NCBI GenBank assembly: GCA_934446565.1
Contig: CAKSEO010000002.1
Span: 1-64,000 of the forward strand
Source: an uncultured Oscillospiraceae bacterium
GTDB lineage: Bacteria; Bacillota; Clostridia; Oscillospirales; Ruminococcaceae
DNA length: 64,000 nt
Direction: 5' to 3'
Positions within the stretch are counted from its first letter, which is position 1; every line of letters begins with the position of its first letter. The translations under genes and the position numbers were made by a program. The notes under the pieces were generated by a model that saw only the letters and a list, made by a program, of their open reading frames with translations, was not told where the DNA came from and made no database searches. This document shows, piece after piece, positions 25,900-32,782 of the stretch.

Positions 25900-28188
25900 A
25901 TGAACACCTACGCAGAAAAAAAGAGGGCTGCGCTCCCGACGAAGCAGGCGCGCGCGGCGCAGAAAAGCGGCGACGAGCTGCTGCGGAGCGGCCTTGCGGC
26001 GCTGCACAGCCGTCCGGCGTCGCTTCCCGGGGAGCTGGGTGCGAAGATACGCGAGCGCTGCGGTATAGACCCGTCTGCGGTGAGGGTATTCCGTGACGAC
26101 GGACTGGGAGACCTGGGGCAGAAAGCATACGCCAAGGGCTCCGAGATACACCTGTCCAGCGGCGTCAGCACCTCCGGCGAGGCGGGGGAGCGCGTGATAC
26201 TCCACGAAGCGGCGCACATCGCGCAGCAGGGAGGCCACGCCGTGACCGGAGCCATCAACGACGATCCTGCGCTGGAGCAGCAGGCGGACAATGTGGCAGC
26301 AGGCGGGGTAATGCAGGGCAGCTTTTCGGCTCCGATGAATTCCGAGAGCGCACCGATACAGGGCTGGGCGCCCTGGGACAAGGCAAAGAAGAAGTTCGCC
26401 GAATACAAGGCGAACGACGCGAAGCGTACAGCCGCCTTTGCGGAGGGCACCTCCCTTGGAAATAAGCACCTTGACCGCCTGGTGGCGGCAAACGACTGGG
26501 TGCGGGACAAAATGGACGATTTCCACGACTTCCGCAGCGACGTCAGACACAGGATAGCCGACAAATACCACGGAAGCAGGCTTGAAAGCGGCGTGAATGC
26601 GACCAAATCAGCGCTGAGCACTGCCGGGCATTGGGCAGCCGACAAGGCTAAGGCAGCCGGAGGGTGGATATCCGACAAGGCGGGCGCCGCCGGGAATGCG
26701 ATAAAGGGAAGTAAGCTCGGACAGTGGGTCAGCCGCAAAAAGGAGGAGCGTGCGAAGAAAAAAGCGGAGGAAGCTCTCAAGCCAAAGGAGCCAGGAAAGG
26801 TCAGCCAGTTCTTCACTGGCGCAAAGAACTGGGTAGCCGACAAGGCGACATCCGCCGGGAACGCAATAAAGGAAAGTAAGCTGGGACAGTGGGTCAGCCG
26901 CAAAAAGGAGGAGCACGCGAAGAAGAAAGCGGAGGAAGCCCAGAAAGAGCCCGGCTGGTTCAAGAAAACAGCAGCAGCGGCGGGACAGAAGATAAAGAGC
27001 GGCGCAGGCTGGGTCAAGGATAAGGCGGTCAGCGCCGGAAAATGGGCGATGAAGAAGAAAGAGGACATCTCCGACTGGATAGAGGATAAAAAGCAGGCGT
27101 ATGCCGACCACGACGACCAGCGCTATCTCAAGCGGCTGGTACGGATGGGCGGCGCGGAGGCGCTGAATGCGATAGCCCTGGCGGACCAGGACCTCAAGCA
27201 TGGAAAGTACAGCGGCAATGTCAAGCACCGCGCCGAGGTGCTCCAGGATTACGACGAAGAGAAGCGCAGCTTCATGACCGACCAGGAATCCGCTGCGGCG
27301 AAGGCTGCGGAGGAAGCCGCACCGATAAGCGTGGATAAGGTGCTGGATATGGCGGGGGATAATATTGAGCTTGTCGGGGATGTGATGTCAGACCATTCCG
27401 CGATAAAGCGCGGCAATTCCCAGCAGGCAGCCCTGGACACCATGGACGCTGTAAGCGGCGCGATGGAGTACGCGGTGAAAGCCGGCGACAAGTTCAGAAT
27501 ACCGGTCATCTCCACTATCGGGGATATCACAGATATAGGTACAACAGTCGGGAAGCTGGGCGTCCACGCCCACCAGAAGCACAAGCTGAGCGGCATTGAC
27601 GAAGCCGGGCTGACCGAGGGCGTAGACAAGGCGGATCAGAAATTCATGCGGATAGCGCACAAGGGCTACGGCACCCAGCTCAACGGAGAGCTGCGCGGCG
27701 GCGTGGGAGACATCCTGAAATTCGGGGTATCCGCGCTGGGAGACGGGCTGTCCATCGCGACCGGAGGCGTCAGCGAAGCCGTTGCGGAGAGCCTGGGCAG
27801 CTTCATCGACAACCAGGTTAACAGCATGAACGAGGCAGAGCGCGAGGATACCGACCGCCGGATAAGCTATGAGGATATATTCGGCAGCGTGGATGCCGCC
27901 AAGGCGTTCAAGCACAGGCACGGTCTTGATAAGGGAACGCTGGATATCCTGATGAAGCGGAATACCGGCTCACGCTCGATGGGCGACCTTGCGAACAGGT
28001 CGCGCTATGAGGCGGCGCGGGTCAATCACCAGTACCTTTCCAGAAGCGGGAACAATGCCGCAAAGAGCATGATGGCGGCGTTCGGCGAGAAGAATTTCGA
28101 CCAGACTCCGCTAAGCATGATAGACGACAAGATGGGTCAGACGCAGACTCTCGAAGAAATGAGGAAGCGCATGAGGACCGCATATTAA
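25900..28188 (+). CDS. DUF4157-domain protein, candidate eCIS cargo or effector
   Basis: 762 aa, no signal peptide. Residues ~45-135 are a DUF4157 domain, a marker of eCIS-associated toxins, with the metallopeptidase-type motif HEAAH (102-106), IHLSSGV before it and ALEQQADNVAAG after it. Residues ~240-400 are Lys/Ala/Trp-rich amphipathic helices, partly a 55-residue duplication. Residues ~480-762 are a helical/Gly-rich domain of unknown function (GDGLSIATGGVSEAVAESLG) that would be the candidate active part. It follows the sensor genes and precedes a small acidic protein. Delivery and toxicity are inference from family and context; no toxin motif was recognised. Confidence 0.78.
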   Translation: MNTYAEKKRAALPTKQARAAQKSGDELLRSGLAALHSRPASLPGELGAKIRERCGIDPSAVRVFRDDGLGDLGQKAYAKGSEIHLSSGVSTSGEAGERVILHEAAHIAQQGGHAVTGAINDDPALEQQADNVAAGGVMQGSFSAPMNSESAPIQGWAPWDKAKKKFAEYKANDAKRTAAFAEGTSLGNKHLDRLVAANDWVRDKMDDFHDFRSDVRHRIADKYHGSRLESGVNATKSALSTAGHWAADKAKAAGGWISDKAGAAGNAIKGSKLGQWVSRKKEERAKKKAEEALKPKEPGKVSQFFTGAKNWVADKATSAGNAIKESKLGQWVSRKKEEHAKKKAEEAQKEPGWFKKTAAAAGQKIKSGAGWVKDKAVSAGKWAMKKKEDISDWIEDKKQAYADHDDQRYLKRLVRMGGAEALNAIALADQDLKHGKYSGNVKHRAEVLQDYDEEKRSFMTDQESAAAKAAEEAAPISVDKVLDMAGDNIELVGDVMSDHSAIKRGNSQQAALDTMDAVSGAMEYAVKAGDKFRIPVISTIGDITDIGTTVGKLGVHAHQKHKLSGIDEAGLTEGVDKADQKFMRIAHKGYGTQLNGELRGGVGDILKFGVSALGDGLSIATGGVSEAVAESLGSFIDNQVNSMNEAEREDTDRRISYEDIFGSVDAAKAFKHRHGLDKGTLDILMKRNTGSRSMGDLANRSRYEAARVNHQYLSRSGNNAAKSMMAAFGEKNFDQTPLSMIDDKMGQTQTLEEMRKRMRTAY
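26656..26943 (+). repeat. Internal 165-bp (55-aa) direct duplication in the DUF4157 gene
   Basis: The segment coding NAIKGSKLGQWVSRKKEE recurs 165 bp downstream with NAIKESKLGQWVSRKKEE; each is preceded by a W-[IV]-x-DKA motif and followed by AKKKAEEA. A third, more diverged W-x-x-DKA copy occurs near 27010. The units predict basic amphipathic helices. Confidence 0.85.
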
Positions 28189-28199
28189 AGGAGAAAACA

Positions 28200-28646
28200 A
28201 TGACCATACTTGAGAAACTGCTGGAATCGTTCCAGAACGACAATATAGCCGGAGAGATAGACAGCTCCGACGGCACCGAAACGCTGCGTATAGCTCCCGA
28301 CCAGATGGGACCAGACAGCGACGGTATAGTCGTCATGGAGATATGCCGCATACCGATAGACGATGAGAGCGGCTGCAGCTACTACCAGCTCTACACGACC
28401 ATATTCAAGGACCTGGAGCCTGAAAAATACCCTGCAACGCTTGCCAGCCTGAACGAGATAAACCTCAGCACCGTGCTGGGAAATTACGGAATACTGACGA
28501 GCCACCGGATGCTGTATCACAAGTACACGTTGCGCGTCGGAGCATGCCCCGGCGAGGAGCTAGCTAAGGCGCTGTACGGCACGGCTTACGACCTGCTTGG
28601 TATCATCGACAATGACATGCCGGAGCTCGCGAAAGCGATAAACTGA
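28200..28646 (+). CDS. Small acidic protein after the cargo gene (chaperone- or immunity-like)
   Basis: 148 aa, 11 bp after the DUF4157 gene with RBS AAAGGAG; the last gene of the operon. The overall pattern (N-terminal helix LEKLLESFQND, beta strands around VVMEICRIPID, then YYQLYTTIFKDL, a HRMLYHKYTLRV strand and a final long helix) resembles the alpha-beta fold of YbjN and type III secretion chaperones. It is acidic, small and next to a cargo gene, as chaperones and immunity proteins often are. No family is certain. If it is a chaperone it should bind the basic repeats of the preceding product. Confidence 0.5.
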   Translation: MTILEKLLESFQNDNIAGEIDSSDGTETLRIAPDQMGPDSDGIVVMEICRIPIDDESGCSYYQLYTTIFKDLEPEKYPATLASLNEINLSTVLGNYGILTSHRMLYHKYTLRVGACPGEELAKALYGTAYDLLGIIDNDMPELAKAIN

Positions 28647-28656
28647 CAATATTGCC

Positions 28657-28686
28657 GCCCCCCGCCGGGAACTGACCGGCGGGGGC
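28657..28686 (+). terminator. Hairpin ending the 28-kb operon
   Basis: Stem GCCCCCCGCCGG pairs with CCGGCGGGGGC (one bulge) around a short loop, 10 bp after the last stop codon. Only a weak T tract (GATTTG) follows. Confidence 0.7.
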
Positions 28687-28736
28687 GATTTGCGGTATAA
28701 ATAGATTCGTGAAATATACCAAATATACATATATAA

Positions 28737-28776
28737 ATCGGTAGAAGTTCTACGCTATCGGTAGAAGTTCTACGCT
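28737..28776. promoter_or_regulatory. Tandem palindromic operator-like sites (2 x 20 bp)
   Basis: The 20-mer ATCGGTAGAAGTTCTACGCT occurs twice head-to-tail with no spacer. Each copy contains the inverted repeat GTAGAA-N-TTCTAC, so dimer axes are 20 bp apart, about two helical turns. It ends five bases before a TTGACA element, the position expected of an activator or repressor site. The binding protein is unknown. Confidence 0.7.
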
Positions 28777-28780
28777 AGAA

Positions 28781-28832
28781 TTGACAAATCGTTCACAAAC
28801 ATATTGACAATGTGTTGTATTTGTGATAAAAT
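28781..28832 (+). promoter_or_regulatory. Promoter of the SLC13/NhaD-like transporter gene
   Basis: TTGACA at 28804-28809, a 17-bp spacer and TAAAAT at 28827-28832 form a near-consensus vegetative promoter. A further TTGACA lies at 28781 beside the operator repeats but lacks a matching -10. Confidence 0.75.
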
Positions 28833-28865
28833 TGATGTGCGCTAAGAAACCTGTTATATACTGAT

Positions 28866-28910
28866 TCTCCCAAAGGTGTGCAGAATACCACAGCTTTATG
28901 GGAGATTTTC
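28866..28910 (+). promoter_or_regulatory. Leader hairpin followed by TTTTC (possible attenuator)
   Basis: TCTCCCA (28866) pairs with TGGGAGA (28899-28905), extended by AAG/CTT, and is followed directly by TTTTC. It lies in the 5' leader, about 60 nt before the transporter start. The 11-mer TGTGCAGAATA is present inside the loop and again just after the stem, which could allow alternative pairing. No known riboswitch class was recognised. Confidence 0.5.
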
Positions 28911-28963
28911 TATGTGCAGAATAACGGGGCAGAGAGAAAAAAGCCCCGAAACGGAGGAGAAAT

Positions 28964-30511
28964 ATGATAATTGCATCGATTCTTGCCGTTGTGGTATTTG
29001 TAGTCATGTTCATCATGGCTGCAAGGGACAGGCTGTCCCGCCCGGCGACAATGGGCATGAGCGCAGTCGGAGCGGTACTTCTGCTTTTCGGCACGTTCAT
29101 GGGACTCAGCAGCAGCGATGATGAAATGCTCATCGCACAGATAGTTGCTGTACTGATTTTTGTGGTGATGTTCGTTCTCATCATCATGGACAAGATAGAG
29201 CGACACATCGTGACCCTGTGCTGCGGACTTGCGACGCTGGTCATGGTATTCGGCATCTGCCTCAAGAGCTTTGACGCAGTTTGGTCAACGCTGAATGTCG
29301 CAAACATCTTCACACCCGGATTCTGGTACACTGCGGGCGCTTCCGAAGAAAGCTCCAGCGGTATAAACTGGGCGACGATAATCTTTATCGCCGGCATGAT
29401 GATAATGGTAGAGGGTATGGCTAAGGCAGGATTCTTCCGCTGGCTGTGCATGACCCTTGCAAAGGCCGTAAAGTACAAGGTGGTCCCGCTGTTCATCACG
29501 TTCATGCTGATGTCCGCGGTGCTCTCGATGTTCATCGACAGTATCACGGTCATACTGTTCCTCGCGGCTGTTACCGTTGAGCTGGCGCAGCTCCTGAAGT
29601 TCAACCCGATACCGATGATACTTTCAGAGGTGTTCTGCGCGAACCTCGGCGGCTCTGCGACAATGTGCGGCGACCCGCCAAACATCATCGTCGGTACATC
29701 CCTGGGCTATTCCTTCGCGGACTTCCTTACAAACACCGGCGTTATCGCAGGCATCTGCCTCGTTTTCGTTGTATTCTACTTCCTGCTGATTTTCAGAAAG
29801 GACCTCAAGGAAGCCGGAAAGTCCCAGATAGACATTTCATCCATGCCTGACCCCAAGGAAGCCATCACTGACAAGCGCAGCTTCATCATCAGCATCGTTA
29901 TCTTCCTCTGCGCGGTCGTAATGCTGGTAACTCACGCGCAGACCGGACTTACAGTCGCGTTCATCGGCACGGTCATCGCGATACTTACGCTCGTGACCTC
30001 CGGAAAGCACGCCCTGGAGCTCATCAAGAAAGTAGACTATAAGACCCTGCTGTTTTTCATCGGACTTTTCGTAGTCGTAGGCGGACTTGAGCAGACTAAT
30101 GTCCTCGAGCTTGTCGCAAACTTCATCGAGATGATAAGCGGCGGCAACGTTATCTTCGTTATCATCATCATCGTATGGCTGTCTGCGATCGCAAGCTCCA
30201 TCGTGGACAACATCCCGTTCGCAGCGACCATGGTTCCCGTCATCAAGGGACTTGCAGCGGCAAGCGGCACCCTCGACCCGGCGTACCTTTCCGTACTCGC
30301 ATGGTCTCTGTCCCTCGGTACTGACATCGGCGGCAGCGCAACTCCCATCGGAGCCTCCGCAAACGTTGTCGGCACCTCCGTTTCCGCAAAGCACGGACAC
30401 CCCATCAGCTGGGGCAGATACCTCAAGGCGTGCGTACCCGCGACCGTACTCGTTCTCGCGATATGCACAGTGATGATCTTCGTAAGATATGGCGCAGAGC
30501 TCGGGCTCTGA
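28964..30511 (+). CDS. SLC13/ArsB-NhaD superfamily ion transporter
   Basis: 515 aa, about 12-13 predicted TM helices. The signature GGSATMCGDPPNIIVGTSLG (about residues 230-249) and its inverted-repeat partner GGSATPIGASANVVGTS near residue 455 define the ArsB/NhaD/SLC13 fold, in which these two re-entrant loops bind Na+ and substrate. An SDNIPF-like loop is present as VDNIPFAATMVP. Candidate functions are Na+/H+ antiport or uptake of dicarboxylate or another anion; sequence alone does not decide. RBS GGAGGAG before ATG 28964. The codon choice is somewhat leaner in GC at third positions than in the contractile operon. Confidence 0.85.
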   Translation: MIIASILAVVVFVVMFIMAARDRLSRPATMGMSAVGAVLLLFGTFMGLSSSDDEMLIAQIVAVLIFVVMFVLIIMDKIERHIVTLCCGLATLVMVFGICLKSFDAVWSTLNVANIFTPGFWYTAGASEESSSGINWATIIFIAGMMIMVEGMAKAGFFRWLCMTLAKAVKYKVVPLFITFMLMSAVLSMFIDSITVILFLAAVTVELAQLLKFNPIPMILSEVFCANLGGSATMCGDPPNIIVGTSLGYSFADFLTNTGVIAGICLVFVVFYFLLIFRKDLKEAGKSQIDISSMPDPKEAITDKRSFIISIVIFLCAVVMLVTHAQTGLTVAFIGTVIAILTLVTSGKHALELIKKVDYKTLLFFIGLFVVVGGLEQTNVLELVANFIEMISGGNVIFVIIIIVWLSAIASSIVDNIPFAATMVPVIKGLAAASGTLDPAYLSVLAWSLSLGTDIGGSATPIGASANVVGTSVSAKHGHPISWGRYLKACVPATVLVLAICTVMIFVRYGAELGL

Positions 30512-30525
30512 TAAGAAGTAACTAC

Positions 30526-30551
30526 CCGGCGGCTGGAATGTCGGCCGCCGG
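30526..30551. terminator. Hairpin after the transporter gene
   Basis: A perfect 8-bp stem CCGGCGGC/GCCGCCGG with a 10-nt loop lies between the transporter and kinase-like genes, followed by ACAATAAAAAAGG. No forward T tract, so it may be a partial terminator or an mRNA processing or stability element. Confidence 0.5.
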
Positions 30552-30575
30552 ACAATAAAAAAGGAGGTAAACTCA

Positions 30576-31172
30576 ATGGCAAAACAACTGATAATCTCCG
30601 TTGGACGTGAATTCGGAAGCGGCGGACACATCGTTGCGGCAAAGCTCGCGGAGCATTTCGGACTTCCGCTCTACGACAGCAACATACTCGCCGAGATAGC
30701 GAAGAAGAACAACACCAGCGCAGAGTACCTCAGCAAGTACGACGAGAGTGCGCGCAACCTGTTTTTCTCCCGCACCGTCAACGGATTCAGCAACTCTCCG
30801 GAGGAGATAATCGCGCAGATGCAGTTCGACTACATCAAGCAGAAGGCTGACGAGGGCGAGAGCTTCGTAGTTATCGGAAGATGCGCGGATTATATCCTGC
30901 GCGAGAATCTCGGGCTGGTCCGCATATTCGTGCTGGGCGACACCGACGCGAAGATAAAGCGCACCGCAGAGCGCGAGGGAATCTCGGAGGAAAAGGCGAA
31001 AGCGCGTATGCTCCAGGCTGACAAGCGCCGCAAGTACTTCCACAACACCCACAGCGAAAATAAGTGGGGCGATTCCCGCAGCTATGACGTTACGGTGAAT
31101 TCCTCCAAGCTCGGACTTGACGCCACCGCAGAGCTGCTGATAAAGTACGTCGAGCTGAAAAACGCAGAATAA
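30576..31172 (+). CDS. Cytidylate kinase-like family protein
   Basis: 198 aa. The opening SVGREFGSGGHIVAAKLAEHFG is the P-loop variant of the cytidylate-kinase-like family (Cytidylate_kin2). FVVIGRCADYIL and the LID-type segment REGISEEKAKARMLQADKRRKYF are conserved. The true substrate of this family is not established; many members sit beside membrane transport or regulatory genes. RBS AAAGGAGG precedes ATG 30576. It may be cotranscribed with the transporter, 64 bp upstream. Confidence 0.88.
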   Translation: MAKQLIISVGREFGSGGHIVAAKLAEHFGLPLYDSNILAEIAKKNNTSAEYLSKYDESARNLFFSRTVNGFSNSPEEIIAQMQFDYIKQKADEGESFVVIGRCADYILRENLGLVRIFVLGDTDAKIKRTAEREGISEEKAKARMLQADKRRKYFHNTHSENKWGDSRSYDVTVNSSKLGLDATAELLIKYVELKNAE

Positions 31173-31215
31173 ATCCCGGCCATCCGGTCCAATAATACAA
31201 AAGGATGCGTCAGCC

Positions 31216-31352
31216 ATGCTGGAGAACATACCATTCCGCGAGCCGTTTTCATTGAAAGACAGCGTGAGCTGCCGCCGTTATCAGATGTGCAGCCGCACTC
31301 CCTGAGAGCGCTGACACGCTTCAAGATGCTGCTGGTGCTTGTAAAGCAGTAA
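31216..31352 (+). pseudogene. Cupin-protein remnant with internal deletion
   Basis: An ATG at 31216 after AAAAGGATG opens a frame reading MLENIPFREPFSLKDSVS, which resembles the N-terminus of small clostridial cupin proteins, but it stops at about 31303. In another frame the following bases read PHSLRALTRFKMLLVLVKQ and stop at 31350, resembling the C-terminal strand of the same cupins (PHAL-x-A-x-x-x-FKMLLVLVK). Start and end thus fit one gene of ~110 codons from which about 60 codons have been lost with a frameshift. Recognition is from memory of the family. Confidence 0.6.
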
Positions 31353-31357
31353 TAGAA

Positions 31358-31392
31358 AAAGTGCACAACTTTAAGCTGTGCACTTTGTGCTT
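31358..31392 (+). terminator. Intrinsic terminator after the cupin remnant
   Basis: A perfect 10-bp stem AAAGTGCACA/TGTGCACTTT (31358-31367 and 31377-31386) with a 9-nt loop is followed by GTGCTTTTAT. Confidence 0.75.
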
Positions 31393-31400
31393 TTATACGA

Positions 31401-31425
31401 AAAATCCCCCCGCTGCCGGGGGGAT
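31401..31425 (-). terminator. Intrinsic terminator of the XRE regulator gene
   Basis: Stem ATCCCCCC/GGGGGGAT with a short loop. On the reverse strand it is followed by TTTTTCG, five bases after the regulator's stop codon. Confidence 0.8.
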
Positions 31426-31429
31426 ATGG

Positions 31430-31678
31430 TCACTTAGCAAGGGACGCGATAAGCTCGTTTACAGGGATATCGAGGTACTTTGCGATAGTGATGAGCTCAA
31501 TATCAGTGATGAAGCGCTGACCGGATTCCATACGCTGAACTGCATTCTTGTCTACAACAAGACCCAGCTCTGCGAGGTCGTCAGCGACCTGACGCTGGGA
31601 GATGCCGCGTGCCTTGCGGACTTCGCGCATTTTGATACCTAAGAGATTTTTTCTGCCGTTTGCCTGATTCTTGAACAT
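31430..31678 (-). CDS. XRE-family helix-turn-helix regulator
   Basis: 82 aa. A single HTH_3 domain: REVRKARGISQRQVADDL is helix 1 and the turn, DKNAVQRMESGQRFITDIEL the recognition part, and LITIAKYLDIPVNELI the closing helices. Nothing else is present, so it is a minimal DNA-binding protein. RBS AGGAGG lies eight nt upstream of ATG. It is transcribed toward the cupin remnant from its own promoter. The target is unknown; the neighbouring 0.6-kb non-coding stretch is a candidate. Confidence 0.9.
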   Translation of the reverse strand: MFKNQANGRKNLLGIKMREVRKARGISQRQVADDLAELGLVVDKNAVQRMESGQRFITDIELITIAKYLDIPVNELIASLAK

Positions 31679-32281
31679 TTTTGGATCCTCCTGTCCATGG
31701 TTGTTTGCAGGTTAATTATAACGCATTTGTAATCAAAAATCAATACCCACCCGATGTGTCAAATTTAAATCCGACGGTACATGTTAATACTAGTCTGAAC
31801 AAAAGTATTTCATTTTATTAATGTAATTAGACGCACAAACCTAAAATTTATTCGTGACATCAAACGATTTGCAACGATGGGTACAATTGTGTAGCTGATA
31901 TGTGTCATTTTAGGCTAATTGTATCTTAACCCGCTCAAATACTTGTGTTGCACAGTATGGGAATAAACTAATTTACCGGATTTGCCGACTGATTTAGTTT
32001 TGAAATCTTAATATTAACGGACTTTTAACGAGGGAATACAATTATCTGCCAAATTTAGCATCGTTAATCATATCTAGACGTATGTGATATAACCTGTATA
32101 CGAAAAAAATATACCACCTGGAACAGGTTTGCGGGATTCTTATTATTTCGCATATTCAAAGGCGTGAGCGGGTTCAGAACTGAGCTCAGCGTACATCTGT
32201 GCGCATTGTAAGTCAGCGTATAAACCTGCTCTTTTGTAACGGATGTTGCGAAACGTCGCATGCTGGAAAGGAAAACCATAC
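31679..32281. other. 0.6-kb AT-rich intergenic region
   Basis: Between the XRE gene and the acetyltransferase there are about 600 bp with no credible coding sequence and a visibly lower GC content than the flanks, especially 31740-32200. The only element recognised is the XRE promoter. A 75-codon reverse frame (32064-32291) lacks an RBS and normal codon use. This may be remnant foreign DNA or a regulatory region. Confidence 0.6.
31715..31743 (-). promoter_or_regulatory. Promoter of the XRE regulator
   Basis: On the reverse strand TTGATT (31738-31743), a 17-bp spacer and TATAAT (31715-31720) precede the gene by about 37 bp. Confidence 0.65.
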
Positions 32282-32725
32282 ATGAAAACAATACTTAAAA
32301 GTTACACAGAACTGACCCTTGACGAGCTCTACGCGATAATGAAGCTACGCGTTGACGTATTCGTGGTGGAGCAGAACTGCCCCTATCACGAGCTCGATGG
32401 ACTTGATAAGTCCGCGCACCACCTATGGCTTGAGGACGAGCAGGGGATAGCTGCGTACCTCCGCATCCTACCGCCGGGAGCGGTATTCACTGAACCGGCG
32501 CTCGGCAGGGTGATTTCAGCAAGACGGCGCTGCGGAGTCGGCTCGGTGCTGCTGAAAGAAGGAATTCAAGCGGTGCAGCGGCTGTACGGAAACTCCGCCA
32601 TTACAATCGAGGCTCAGGTCTACGCGAAGCCGTTCTACGAAAAAGCTGGATTCGTCCAGGTCTCGGAACCGTTTGATGAGGACGGTATCCCGCATATACG
32701 CATGCGCCGGGAGCCGGTCAGGTAA
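32282..32725 (+). CDS. ElaA-like GNAT N-acetyltransferase
   Basis: 147 aa from ATG 32282 (GGAAAGGA upstream; the frame is open to 32243). It has the ElaA pattern: ELTLDELYAIMKLRVDVFVVEQNCPY, DGLDKSAHHLWL, then GRVISARRRCGVGSVLLKEG where the acetyl-CoA loop lies, and QVYAKPFYEKAGF. The loop reads RRRCGVGS rather than the usual RGxGxG, but the fold is clear. The substrate is unknown. It is a single gene; a promoter for the next operon starts 27 bp downstream. Confidence 0.88.
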   Translation: MKTILKSYTELTLDELYAIMKLRVDVFVVEQNCPYHELDGLDKSAHHLWLEDEQGIAAYLRILPPGAVFTEPALGRVISARRRCGVGSVLLKEGIQAVQRLYGNSAITIEAQVYAKPFYEKAGFVQVSEPFDEDGIPHIRMRREPVR

Positions 32726-32751
32726 ATTTGCACAAATTCTGCGGCTTTTTG

Positions 32752-32780
32752 TTGCAATTTTAACAGAAACGTGTTATAAT
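32752..32780 (+). promoter_or_regulatory. Promoter ahead of the structured element and DUF951-prfA operon
   Basis: TTGCAA, a 17-bp spacer, then TATAAT at 32775-32780. Transcription would begin at about 32787, within the first bases of the hairpin-rich element, making the element the 5' leader of the operon. Confidence 0.65.
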
Positions 32781-32782
32781 AT

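Larger units (their letters stand above)
28647..28963. other. Intergenic control region upstream of the SLC13-type transporter
   Basis: This 317-bp gap contains, in order, the operon terminator, an AT-rich stretch, a perfect 20-bp tandem duplication carrying palindromes, a strong promoter and a leader hairpin (each listed separately). No coding sequence is visible. Confidence 0.75.

Noticed and set aside
1-28646. Prophage or type VI secretion as explanation for the tail genes
   Set aside because: No terminase, portal, capsid, holin or integrase, and no TssJLM/TssBC/ClpV in view; DUF4255, DUF4157 and LysM order are eCIS features. Genes left of the window could still modify this.
28737-28776. 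CRISPR-like repeat
   Set aside because: Only two direct copies, no spacer between them, and no cas genes; better explained as tandem operator sites.
32064-32291. 75-codon reverse frame in the AT-rich gap
   Set aside because: No RBS, atypical codons and overlap with the acetyltransferase leader.
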